Positions 23,901-32,389 of a stretch of DNA of 64,000 nt are shown one piece after another. This stretch comes from Parvibaculum sp. (lineage in GTDB: Bacteria > Pseudomonadota > Alphaproteobacteria > Parvibaculales > Parvibaculaceae), in NCBI GenBank assembly GCA_017642695.1, contig JAEPQD010000001.1:699301-763300 (forward strand), written 5' to 3'. The first letter of the stretch is position 1. The number at the start of each line of letters is the position of its first letter. Under the pieces are notes generated by a model. That model made no database searches and was not told where the DNA came from. It worked only from the letters and a program-made list of their open reading frames with translations. The translations under genes were made by a program, and so were the position numbers.

Positions 23901-24407
23901 ATGTCGCATGAACCCCAATACGCCCTGCACACCTATCGGGCGCATCAAGGCAGATCGGAAACAGCGGTGGGCCGTTCCCGTCCGATCATGGAATTAATCG
24001 ACTCGGATGAATTCTGTCGCGAGCTGCTGGAGAAGGCTCGTTGGCCTAACGGTCCGGTCTGCATGAATTGTGGAGCGCACGGTGCAGCCAGTCGCCTGAC
24101 CACACGTCCTGGCCTGTGGACGTGTAAGGCTTGCCGTCGTTGCCAATACAGCGTTACCTCAGGCACGCAGTTGCATCGCTCCAGATTGCCGGTATCGGCA
24201 TGGGTGAAGCTGTTCTACGCCATTCAAATTCGGAATCAGAGCTTGACGGCATCGCAGGTCAGCAGACGGTTCAGTGTTGCCTATCTGACGGCAAAGAGCA
24301 TGCTCAAGCGGATCGACGCCATGAAGCAGGAAATGCCGGACATGGCGATGCGGCTCGAGCAGCAACTGCGCGATCTGGCGAACAAACCCGCCGTGGAATC
24401 TCGCTGA
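23901..24407 (+). CDS. Orphan IS1595-type transposase zinc-ribbon protein
   Basis: 168 aa. Residues ~30-100 match the zinc ribbon that opens IS1595-family transposases: FCRELLEKARWPNGPVCMNC, then CKACRRCQYSVTSGT. An HTH-like part follows (SLTASQVSRRFSVAYLTAKS). The DDE catalytic domain is absent, and the frame stops with a short charged tail. It could be a broken transposase or a domesticated DNA-binding protein. No terminal inverted repeats were found. The ATG at 23901 is one option; 23988 (MELIDSDEF) is another. Confidence 0.7.
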   Translation: MSHEPQYALHTYRAHQGRSETAVGRSRPIMELIDSDEFCRELLEKARWPNGPVCMNCGAHGAASRLTTRPGLWTCKACRRCQYSVTSGTQLHRSRLPVSAWVKLFYAIQIRNQSLTASQVSRRFSVAYLTAKSMLKRIDAMKQEMPDMAMRLEQQLRDLANKPAVESR

Positions 24408-24460
24408 CGAAAGCAGATTGGGGCGCGCTCCGGCACTCCAAATTCTCGGAGAAATGGTGT

Positions 24461-24907
24461 CTAGAGACTGTCGTTCCGCGCAGGTGGCGGCGAGGGCAGA
24501 AGTGGGTAGGCGCCCTGGTAGTTTTCCAGCGGTCGATATTCCGTATCCGGATCTTCAACCGGTTCTCCCTCGCCTGAATCATTGGCCCAAACTGCGATGC
24601 CCGATGCCATGTCCCGGATTCCGACCGCAGCACGGCCAAGAAGCTCACGGCTTGCTTGACAGGCAAGCGGCTCGCGGTCGCAAAACCCCCGCGTATCTCC
24701 TGCCGCATGCGAGACGACGATCTGCGCGTTGGTGAAAGTGGAAAGCTTGCCTGTGATGTCAGGATCTGCAGCCTGGGCTACGCCTTCCGTGTAGTTCGCA
24801 GGCATGAACCGAGGCTCCACGTTCGCCTGTTCTACAGGTTCGAGGAGCTTGATTGCATGGCCGACAAGGACCATGACGACTAGAGATTTTATCGCGAATT
24901 TGATCAT
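24461..24907 (-). CDS. DUF5330-type exported protein
   Basis: 148 aa. An N-terminal hydrophobic segment (MIKFAIKSLVVMVLVGHAIK) acts as signal anchor. The middle carries SHAAGDTRGFCDREPLACQA, a cysteine-pair motif seen in DUF5330 proteins of Rhizobiales. The C-terminus is Pro-rich and disordered. Function unknown, probably periplasmic. It is transcribed alone between the zinc-ribbon gene and the receiver genes. Confidence 0.7.
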   Translation of the reverse strand: MIKFAIKSLVVMVLVGHAIKLLEPVEQANVEPRFMPANYTEGVAQAADPDITGKLSTFTNAQIVVSHAAGDTRGFCDREPLACQASRELLGRAAVGIRDMASGIAVWANDSGEGEPVEDPDTEYRPLENYQGAYPLLPSPPPARNDSL

Positions 24908-24994
24908 TGCAGCCTGACCTCGTTTGGTGAGGTAGGCCAAATATACCACTTTCCAACTCGTTAAGAGCGTCGAAACTGGTGGAAAGCTGTTAGA

Positions 24995-25369
24995 TCAGGC
25001 AGCGTTCGCCTGTCCCAAAGCGGAACGCAGGAAGTCTGTGATCTTGTCGATCTGCACAGGTTTGCGGAAGACGGCGACCGCGCCGCAATCAGCAAGGCTC
25101 GCGTAGTGATAGGTTTCACTTTCCGCCGTCATCAACATGACGATGACCTTGTGATTCAGGTTGCGCGCTGCTTCCGCCACGCGAACGCCGTCCCAACCAG
25201 GCATGTTAACGTCGAGCATTAATATGCGGGGGCGTTCGCTGGCAATCAGTTCAATTGCCTCGTGTCCATCCCGGGCCTCGATGACCTCCAGGTCATTTGA
25301 GCGGAGAAACTCCGACATTTCCTGCAACTGGACGGGGTCGTCGTCGGCGACAAGAACACACGCACGCAT
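24995..25369 (-). CDS. Single-domain response regulator
   Basis: 124 aa receiver only. ADDDPVQLQEM carries the acidic pocket, LMLDVNMPGWDG the phospho-Asp, MTAES the Thr switch and FRKPV the Lys. No output domain, as in CpdR or DivK-type proteins. It is 140 bases from a second receiver gene and lies between the stress locus and the Tad genes, so its kinase partner is not evident. Confidence 0.9.
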   Translation of the reverse strand: MRACVLVADDDPVQLQEMSEFLRSNDLEVIEARDGHEAIELIASERPRILMLDVNMPGWDGVRVAEAARNLNHKVIVMLMTAESETYHYASLADCGAVAVFRKPVQIDKITDFLRSALGQANAA

Positions 25370-25509
25370 TTGTCACTCCACACGAAAGAAGGGCGGCTCT
25401 GGCGCCGCCGTACTGTCACATCAAACGCGAGTTGGCTTAACCGCTGGTAAATCCACCGTTCCGCCGCGAGATTCATGTGTCGACTTTTGTATGGCACGGA
25501 GGGTGCGCG

Positions 25510-25893
25510 TCACGGCTGGGCCAGAGCAGGTCCGGAAAGCAGCTCGTCCATGTCTCTTGACGTGAAGGGCTTGTTCAAGGTCCCGAGCAGGCGGATTTCG
25601 TGGGCGACGCTCAGGGAGGCACCGGCATCGAGCAGATTGTCCCGGGCGCCCGACATCATGATCACGGAAATCTCCCTCTTGCGCGGATTATTCGCTAGCG
25701 CGAGCAAAGCCTCGAACCCATTGAACTCGGGCATATGTACATCGAGCATGATGAGGTCGGGCTTGAACTCCGCGACGAGCGCCGCGAAGTCCGCGCGACC
25801 CTCGCGCATGCGGGTCTCGTAGCCCCGTCGCCCCAGCGCCTCGGCGCATTCCTGGGAGAGATCGTCATCGTCGTCGTAGATGAGAGCGCGCAT
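25510..25893 (-). CDS. Single-domain response regulator
   Basis: 127 aa receiver: IYDDDDDLSQE acidic cluster, LIMLDVHMPEFNG phospho-Asp, MMSGARD Ser/Thr switch, LNKPF Lys. It differs clearly from the receiver gene just downstream, so the two are not a recent duplication. No effector domain. Its closeness to tadG suggests, but does not prove, a link to pilus or surface control. Confidence 0.9.
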   Translation of the reverse strand: MRALIYDDDDDLSQECAEALGRRGYETRMREGRADFAALVAEFKPDLIMLDVHMPEFNGFEALLALANNPRKREISVIMMSGARDNLLDAGASLSVAHEIRLLGTLNKPFTSRDMDELLSGPALAQP

Positions 25894-25991
25894 TCCGGTT
25901 TCCTCTGACTTTCCGCGTGCCCGGTTCTAGCCCGGACAATCGTAATCGTGTGAGCCGGTTTGAAGAATTAAGTGCGCCAACGCAACGCCGC

Positions 25992-27677
25992 TTAACCAAC
26001 CAGAACCGGCGCCCGGCACTTCGCGCCGTGAACGATCATGTCCATCGCGCCGAGTTTGACGCCGAGTGTCGTGAGGAGGGAGTCGATGACAGCGTCAACC
26101 GAGGTGAGTGCACTGCCGACCGTATTGGTTAACGTCGAAAGAATAGTTGCCAGACCGGGAATGGAAACTCCCACCAGCGTTACCTGCTGAATTGTCAGCG
26201 CTCCTCCCAGTCCAGACAGGATATTTGAGCCCGAAGAGACTGTCTTGATCGTCGCGCTGTCGACATCCGCTTGCGTGAAAGTGATGTCGGTAGGTCCTGC
26301 GGAAGCAAGTTGTTGAGAGCCGTTCGCTTTCAGGTTCATCACGGGAACCGTCCCCAACCCTAGATTGAGCTCAATCGTGGCGATGGTTGGTGCCGTGTCG
26401 CCTTCGGTTCCGTATCGCGCGGTTGCGGCGCCCGTTGTTCCTGCCAGAACGGCAACGGCACTTTCGGAACAGGGAATGCCAGCAACGGTGGCGGTGCCTT
26501 CAGCCGCAGTGATGTAAATCGGCACCGTAATCTGGGAGTTGACGAGAGAGAGAATGCCGGTGTCGATCACGGCGCTAAGCTGAATCTCGGTTTGAGAAGT
26601 TCGAACGCTGTCGCCGACCTTGCCGACCGCCATGTGCGCCATGGGAGATCCGACGGTAATCGTGCCTGAGGCCGAGGCAAGTGAACCGAGATTTATCTCG
26701 GTGTCGAATCCCACGACCTTGCCTTCTCCCACAACCATCGCGGTCCCGGTCAGGATGTCGTAGACGTTGAACGGAACGTCATCGCCAGCGGAAGAGCCGA
26801 TGGATCCGATCGTGCGGTTTACGAAGGGGGTGGCGTCAAGAATCTGGTCGAGAGGTACGGTAACACTATCCACGGGAGATAACGCGGTCTGCAGTGCGAC
26901 CCTCGCCACGGAGGGATCTCCTTCGAAATTTTCCCCGTTCAGCACATCGATCGCCGCCGCAACGATGTCGCCAATGGCGATGTCGGCATCGAGAAGGTCT
27001 CCGTAGGTGTCCGATCCCGCCTCCATTCCTACCTCAACAGCAAGTGCATCGAGGAATTCAAGCGCGTCGATGTTGGCTGCGGCAAGCGCGTTGTAATCGA
27101 CAAGCGACAAGTTCAGCGTTGTTCCAAGAAGACCACCAAGTATCTGATTGGCGAGACCTTCGTTGAGTTCCGCCAGCCGTGTTCCCGCGGAGAACGACAC
27201 GGTCTTCACATAAGCTGCTGTCGCCTCCGCGTCGATTGCGGTGAGATTTCCGAATCCGAAAAGGCGTGCGAAATAGGTGGGTGACGCGGCTGTCTTGCGT
27301 ACGCGCACGGCATTGATATCCGCTTCGTCGATTCCGCCACCCTCGGCGACAAACCGGCTGGCAGCCTGTTTCGATGGATCTGGGTCATAGACGCCACGTT
27401 CAACTTCGGTGCCCGCGGTCTGAAAGCCGTTGAGGTCGAAAATCGTCTCAGCCGCAGCTTGTGTTGCTTCCTGAGCCTGCAATTGACGTACAGCACCGAG
27501 CGCGGCCGCGTCGGTCGCGGCTTGAAGATCGCGTCGCGCATAGAGCATGGCGCCTGTGTCGATCACGATCATTGCGACGGCAAGTGCCAGAAGAAGCGCC
27601 CCCACCGCCATCACGGATATGACGCCACGCTCGTCTCTTGCGAATTGCCGCACGAGGGTTCTCAGCGGTTGCGGCAT
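25992..27677 (-). CDS. tadG: TadG-like pilus assembly protein
   Basis: 561 aa. The N-terminus has the TadE/TadG pattern: RDERGVISVMAVGALLLALA, a single membrane helix, then GAMLYARRDLQAATDAAALG, the Tad-like conserved stretch. A long extracytoplasmic part, rich in Thr, Ala and Val, ends with a lone Cys (HGAKCRAP). TadG proteins are minor pseudopilin-like parts of the Tad machine. The ATG at 27677 has GGAGG at 8-base spacing. It is transcribed away from the main tad operon. Confidence 0.82.
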   Translation of the reverse strand: MPQPLRTLVRQFARDERGVISVMAVGALLLALAVAMIVIDTGAMLYARRDLQAATDAAALGAVRQLQAQEATQAAAETIFDLNGFQTAGTEVERGVYDPDPSKQAASRFVAEGGGIDEADINAVRVRKTAASPTYFARLFGFGNLTAIDAEATAAYVKTVSFSAGTRLAELNEGLANQILGGLLGTTLNLSLVDYNALAAANIDALEFLDALAVEVGMEAGSDTYGDLLDADIAIGDIVAAAIDVLNGENFEGDPSVARVALQTALSPVDSVTVPLDQILDATPFVNRTIGSIGSSAGDDVPFNVYDILTGTAMVVGEGKVVGFDTEINLGSLASASGTITVGSPMAHMAVGKVGDSVRTSQTEIQLSAVIDTGILSLVNSQITVPIYITAAEGTATVAGIPCSESAVAVLAGTTGAATARYGTEGDTAPTIATIELNLGLGTVPVMNLKANGSQQLASAGPTDITFTQADVDSATIKTVSSGSNILSGLGGALTIQQVTLVGVSIPGLATILSTLTNTVGSALTSVDAVIDSLLTTLGVKLGAMDMIVHGAKCRAPVLVG

Positions 27678-27949
27678 CCTTTGGTCCTCCGATGTTCCCG
27701 CCCCAGCCGGAAACACTGCCTCACGAGCGATTGCCACTCTACGCCATAACTAAAGTTCCGAGAGGTTAGCGAAGATTTAAACCGAAATCTTCCGGATACG
27801 CACCATGTCCACTGGAAGTCACGCTTCTAAAGTTCCGGCACACAAATAGACATAACGCCACACCTCCTCATACGCCTCTGTTTTAGAAAAAGAGCAGGGA
27901 AAAGGGCAGCGTTCAGCCTCGTGAACTGCTGAAAGGAATGGAGGAGCCC

Positions 27950-29035
27950 GTGTCGGGAAGAGTTCTGGTCAGTTCCATCGTCTGCCTCGGTCTCGCGGGT
28001 TGCGTCACCGACAAGATTTCCATGTCGTCAGAAGTAGGCGGCAGTGGCGGCAGTAGCGTCGTTTCCGCGCGGGCCAATGATTCCGGCGGCAGCGGATTTG
28101 GCGGTGGCGACGCCGGTTCCGGGCTCGGCGTAACCGGCGATGGGGGTGTTCTGGACAATGTTGTAGGCACGGACCCGGTCGGCGGATTCGTCGAAGACGC
28201 ACTCGGCGCAGGCAATCCGGTCAGCGCCATCCTGGGATCCGGGAGTGACGGGCTGGTGCCCTCCGCCGCGGCCGCGCTTGCAGGCGATCCGAACGCCGAA
28301 GTGACAGGCCTGGGAGTTTTGGGAGACGGTGGCCTTGTGTCCGACCTTGCAGGTACCGATCTCGTCGGCGGCTCTTTCGACACGAGTGGTGTACTCGGCG
28401 CAAGCATCGCTGGAGGAAACGACGGGCTGCTCGGCTCTCTGCTGAATGGCCGGCTTTCGAGCCCACCGCTCGCGCCCGTGGCCGGTCCCATCGCTTCAGC
28501 GCTGCCCGCCGATGCCCTCGACAGCGCGCTGTCTCAGGTCCCTGACCTTGGTGTGACAGGTGACGGCGGTCTTGTCGCCGATCTGATCGGTGTGGACCTC
28601 GTTGGAAACCTGATCGGTGAGAATACGCTGCTTGGAGGCGGAAATGCCGGGCAGCTCGGCGCCCTCGTCCCGACCGAGGACGCGCCTCTCGGCTATGTCG
28701 GTGAAACCTCGGCCGGGCTACTCAATATCGTTTCTGGATCGCAGGGGGCACCGGTCGATGGCGGCAGCGCGCTCGCTCCCGCCATCCCGGTCCTTGAAAA
28801 CATTCTCGGCAGTGGGGCCAGTGTCATTGGTGGTGTCGCAGCTCCTGTCACGGGCGCTCTCGGCTCCACTCCGCTGATTGGCGATATCGTCAGCGGTCCT
28901 TCTTCCTCTGCTGCTGCGTCGGCTGCATCTTCGGGCAGCACTGCCCCGGCATCGCCGGCCGGCGCCGCCCTTGCCCCTGTCACGGGAGCACTCGGCAGTG
29001 TGCCGATCGTCGGCGGGATTCTCGGCGGAAGCTGA
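27950..29035 (+). CDS. Repeat lipoprotein, LGVTGDGG family, member 1
   Basis: 361 aa from a GTG start with GGAGG five bases upstream; an ATG at 27938 would add an acidic MEEP that does not suit a signal peptide. The lipobox is LAGC. The mature part is Gly/Ala/Ser-rich and carries three repeats opening with LGVTGDGG or LGVLGDGG and continuing VADLIGVDLVG. PVTGALGS(T/V)P units occur near the end. Two more genes of this family lie at 47655 and 49736. Databases often label such proteins collagen-like, without proof. It converges on the TpsB-type gene, with a shared terminator. Confidence 0.75.
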   Translation: MSGRVLVSSIVCLGLAGCVTDKISMSSEVGGSGGSSVVSARANDSGGSGFGGGDAGSGLGVTGDGGVLDNVVGTDPVGGFVEDALGAGNPVSAILGSGSDGLVPSAAAALAGDPNAEVTGLGVLGDGGLVSDLAGTDLVGGSFDTSGVLGASIAGGNDGLLGSLLNGRLSSPPLAPVAGPIASALPADALDSALSQVPDLGVTGDGGLVADLIGVDLVGNLIGENTLLGGGNAGQLGALVPTEDAPLGYVGETSAGLLNIVSGSQGAPVDGGSALAPAIPVLENILGSGASVIGGVAAPVTGALGSTPLIGDIVSGPSSSAAASAASSGSTAPASPAGAALAPVTGALGSVPIVGGILGGS

Positions 29036-29089
29036 ATCCGGCTCATGCCAACCCCCCGGGGCTCTTGAGCTTCAAGGCGCCTCAAGCGG

Positions 29090-29117
29090 AAAGGCCCGGC
29101 AATATTGCCGGGCCTTT
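29090..29117. terminator. Shared terminator of lipoprotein 1 and the TpsB-type gene
   Basis: A perfect 28-base palindrome (AAAGGCCCGGCAAT and its complement), with TTTCTT beyond on the plus strand, between convergent stops. Confidence 0.88.
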
Positions 29118-29140
29118 CTTGCTCTTGCATCTCGCTTTCC

Positions 29141-30817
29141 TCAGAAACGAACTTCGAACGACAGGAACAGGCGCGGGTCCTTGTTGCTTTGCGAGATCGG
29201 TGTGCGGTTGATGGGTTTGTCGATCTCAATACCCACCGAAAGCCAGCGCCTGTTCGAAAGGGTTACGCCGATACCGGTGGAGAAGAGACGTGCATCACCT
29301 TGCCGATCGACGTCCGTGTTCCAGGCATAGGCGTGATCCAGAAATGTATAGGGTGTGACGGACCAGCCGCCCAACATCTCCACGTCGAACCGGTAGCTCG
29401 CCTGGATGGAGGTGCCAAGCCCGCTGTCGCCGCTGATTTCCGAGTTGTTGTAACCTCGAGCGAAACGCGCGCCGCCGAAGCTGATTTCCTCCGAACTATA
29501 CAGGGAGTCTGGGCTGTATTGTCCTTCAACGCGCAGACTGAGGAGTAGCTTTTCCGTCGCCGCGTAGTTCGCCGACGCTCCGCTCTGCACCTTGAAGAAG
29601 TTCGGTGTCGCACCAAGACGGGAATGCAGCGTGTTGTCGGGCCCCCCGTCGAAGATTGAAAAGCCCTTGGTGATGCGTAAATGCGAACCGAGAGATAAGC
29701 GTTCGCCGACCTGTGTGGCGTAACTTCCGCCCAGATGTGCCGCGCGTATTGCGTCCTTGCTGAAAGTAACGCCGTTCAGCTCGTTCTCCGCATCGGTGAA
29801 GTAGGCGCCAATGAAGGTTGTCAGCGTTTCCTTCGTTGCACGTATCACCGGATAGCTGAGCAAAAAATCGGCCTGGGTGCTTGTACTGACAAGTTCGATT
29901 CCGGGCGGCAAGTCCGGCTGTTCTGAACTCGCATAGGCGACGCCACCCGATGCGCGCAACCCGTCAGTTCCGATGAAGGTCGAAAAGGCGCCGCGGAAAT
30001 ATTGCTGCGTGTCGATCTCGGGAGTCGCAAGCGCTGTGATCGAGAACTGATCGCCATATCCGAAGATGTTGTTGATATTGCCCGTGAGGTAGGCTTGAAA
30101 CGGCGAGTCGTCGAGATTGGCGCGGTTGTCGACGGCCGTGGAGGCCGTCAGCGTGTCGCTTTCGACTGTAAGCGCAAGTGTCGCTGCGCCGGAGTAAACG
30201 TCCATCGATTTCAACTGACCGCCAAGTGTTACGCCTGGAATATCGCTGATGAGAAGCAGGTAGCGTTCCAGTGTCTCCTTGCGTAGTGGAATTTCCGAAA
30301 CGATGCGGCGGCTGAAACCTTCGACCATCTTGCGTACGGCTGGATCTGCGGCCGTGATCTGGATTTCGCCCACATAGCCCTCCACGATGCGTACGATCAA
30401 CGTGCCGCCCTGGATGACTTGCACCGGAATATAGGCTCGACCGAGCGCATATCCTGCCTCGTCGTAGAGCTGGTTGGCCCGGTCGAGCGCCGCGCGCAGT
30501 TCACCGGCCGTAATCTGACGGTTCAGAAGCTCGTCGAACTGTGCTGCCAGTTGCTCATCGTCGATGACACTGGCGCCTACGATCCGGACCCTGGAGACCT
30601 TGAAGTTAAGTACCTTTTCCGAGCCGTCGGGCAGACCGAGATCTTCCTTCAGCTGGGGGGCATCGCGTTCTTCAAGTTCGGGCGCCGGCGGCGGCGGTGA
30701 AAGAACGGTACCCGGGGCAGGTGCGTTCAGCGGGCTTGCACTCTGCGCAAAGGCCGGGTGGCAGATCAGTGCAAGGCCGGACACCGCGAGTAGAAGCTTG
30801 CTCGTATGCCGGTACAT
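29141..30817 (-). CDS. ShlB/FhaC-type (TpsB) outer-membrane translocator
   Basis: 558 aa. A signal peptide (ends PAFAQS) and Pro-rich linker are followed by a POTRA domain pair (~70-225: FKVSRVRIVGASVIDDEQLA; YIPVQVIQGGTLIVRIVEGY) and a 16-strand barrel with the conserved LRVEGQYSPDSLYSSEE / GGARFARGYNN lid-lock region. The last residue is Phe. TpsB proteins export one large TpsA adhesin or cytolysin. No TpsA gene, recognisable by a TPS secretion signal, lies in the window. The adjacent repeat lipoprotein is the only surface-protein neighbour. Confidence 0.9.
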   Translation of the reverse strand: MYRHTSKLLLAVSGLALICHPAFAQSASPLNAPAPGTVLSPPPPAPELEERDAPQLKEDLGLPDGSEKVLNFKVSRVRIVGASVIDDEQLAAQFDELLNRQITAGELRAALDRANQLYDEAGYALGRAYIPVQVIQGGTLIVRIVEGYVGEIQITAADPAVRKMVEGFSRRIVSEIPLRKETLERYLLLISDIPGVTLGGQLKSMDVYSGAATLALTVESDTLTASTAVDNRANLDDSPFQAYLTGNINNIFGYGDQFSITALATPEIDTQQYFRGAFSTFIGTDGLRASGGVAYASSEQPDLPPGIELVSTSTQADFLLSYPVIRATKETLTTFIGAYFTDAENELNGVTFSKDAIRAAHLGGSYATQVGERLSLGSHLRITKGFSIFDGGPDNTLHSRLGATPNFFKVQSGASANYAATEKLLLSLRVEGQYSPDSLYSSEEISFGGARFARGYNNSEISGDSGLGTSIQASYRFDVEMLGGWSVTPYTFLDHAYAWNTDVDRQGDARLFSTGIGVTLSNRRWLSVGIEIDKPINRTPISQSNKDPRLFLSFEVRF

Positions 30818-31473
30818 GTTCTCTCCCTCACTCCAGGATTCCCTGAACCGCATGGTACAGAGCGGGGAGGATCAACAAAGAAGAGTACTGTATTCAATTT
30901 GAGTAACACGGAACTCTCCGTAACTGCTTGTCGATCAATGTAATCCTCGTTCGACCGACGTTAGATTCAAGCCATTACATTTTCATTCGATATTTCGCAC
31001 ACACACGCCCCCGTATTTCCTAGGTTCTTCCGGGGGGTTGGGAAAATATCTGCGTCAATGGAACCCAATCCGTGTGAGTCTGTTTAAGGATTTGGGGAAT
31101 AGCGTGGAAACAGAACGAGTTGCTTGGAAACGTAGGTAGACAGTTGCAACGGAGGAATCCGTCGCTCTTGTGGGTGCAGCGGAAACGCTCTCCATTCTGT
31201 CTTTCCATAAAATAGGTCAATACTGCTGGACTATTTCGTGCTTGAACAAGTATTGCGGAGTGGTGCTTCGTAAACCAAAACCCGGCTTCCTTAAGTAGAG
31301 GGACCGGTTTCCAGCGGTAAGTTCAAATCAAGTGAACGATGTTAGAACTTTATTGACCAGGCTGATTCGTAGAATAAACGTCTCTGCGACGGGAAGATTG
31401 AGATGTACGTCGTGAGCGGCGTAGAGAGAGGGCAAAGGGGCCCGGCTTCTGGACCGGGTGGAGGGAGAGTGGG
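30818..31473. other. Long AT-richer intergenic region before the tad operon
   Basis: 656 bases without a supportable protein gene, clearly richer in A+T than its surroundings. It must hold the promoters of the TpsB-type gene (left) and of cpaB and the tad operon (right). A weak EcfG-like motif (GGAAC-N17-GTT at 31060-31084) is present. A region of this size and base composition is a plausible target for H-NS- or MucR-like silencers or for CtrA-type regulators. Confidence 0.6.
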
Positions 31474-32370
31474 ATGAGTTTCGCACAACGGATTCAGCGA
31501 AACCCGATATTGCTGCTGGGCGTGGGGATCGTGCTGATCGCGGTCGCCATCGTTCTGATATGGCTTAATCTCTCCGCCCGCAATGCGACGCCTGTTCAGA
31601 CGACGACCTCGCAAAGCGGGGATGGCCTTGAAGCGGACGCGGCCGTTGGTGTTATCGTCGCCTCCCGTTCCATTCCCCGAGGCCAGGCCATTTCATCGGG
31701 CGATCTCGTGTTGCGCCGCATGGTGGGCCCGGCGCCCGCCGGGAGCTTTTCAGATTCGACGCCCGTCGTCGGTCGTGTCGCAACCGTCGATATCCGTGCT
31801 TCCCAGATTGTCTTTCAGGACAATCTGAGCGCGGATCCTGCCGCGTCCGGTATTGCAGCGCTTGTGCCCGAAGGGCAGCGTGCTTTCGCCATTCGTGTCG
31901 CCGAGGAAGATATTGTTGGTGGCTTTCTTCAGGCCGGAGACAGGGTAGATGTCTTTGTGACATTGCCGGGTTCGGTATATGGACAGCAGGGCGGCATCGG
32001 TCAGAGAGAGGGAGACCGAAGCAAGAGCACGCTTCTGCTGCAGGACATGCAGGTACTGGCAGTCGGCCCCGAGCTCTCTCCAGCAGGCAAGGAAGTTCAA
32101 AGCGGTGCGCGCACTGTTTCCGTCGCCGCGCCGCCGGAAGCGCTTGCCCGCCTCGCGCTTGCAGGCCGTCTGGGCCACATAACACTTGCGATTCGGAATC
32201 CATCGGACAGGGAAACATCGCAGCCGGAAGTCGTGGCGCTGGAGGATCTGCGGCCCGACACCTCTTCCGTCGCTTCCTCGGAAGAGGAAAAAGCTGAGGC
32301 GACACCCCAGGGGCACCGCATCACGATCTATTCGGGCGCCAGCCAGACCACTGTAACGGCGCCGCGCTAA
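31474..32370 (+). CDS. cpaB: Tad pilus assembly protein CpaB
   Basis: 298 aa. An N-terminal membrane helix (~11-32) is followed by the SAF/CpaB domain (VGVIVASRSIPRGQAISSGD), then the RcpC part: FAIRVAEEDIVGGFLQAGDR followed by VDVFVTLPG, and VAAPPEALARLALAGRLG. CpaB supports the secretin channel in the periplasm. It is the first gene of the tad operon; cpaC starts 20 bases later. The ATG at 31474 has GGAGGGAG upstream. Confidence 0.92.
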   Translation: MSFAQRIQRNPILLLGVGIVLIAVAIVLIWLNLSARNATPVQTTTSQSGDGLEADAAVGVIVASRSIPRGQAISSGDLVLRRMVGPAPAGSFSDSTPVVGRVATVDIRASQIVFQDNLSADPAASGIAALVPEGQRAFAIRVAEEDIVGGFLQAGDRVDVFVTLPGSVYGQQGGIGQREGDRSKSTLLLQDMQVLAVGPELSPAGKEVQSGARTVSVAAPPEALARLALAGRLGHITLAIRNPSDRETSQPEVVALEDLRPDTSSVASSEEEKAEATPQGHRITIYSGASQTTVTAPR

Positions 32371-32389
32371 GCGCGCATCGGGAGGGGAG

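Noticed and set aside
23490-23948. 152-codon minus-strand frame in the gap before the zinc-ribbon gene
   Set aside because: No domain, no ribosome site, odd composition; not supported as a gene.
31060-31084. EcfG-like promoter GGAAC-N16-TGTT on the plus strand
   Set aside because: Only a partial -10 match and the next gene starts 390 bases away; kept only as a note in the intergenic entry.
31020-31220. 66-codon minus-strand frame in the AT-rich region
   Set aside because: No ribosome site or recognisable motif; composition unlike the genes of the window.
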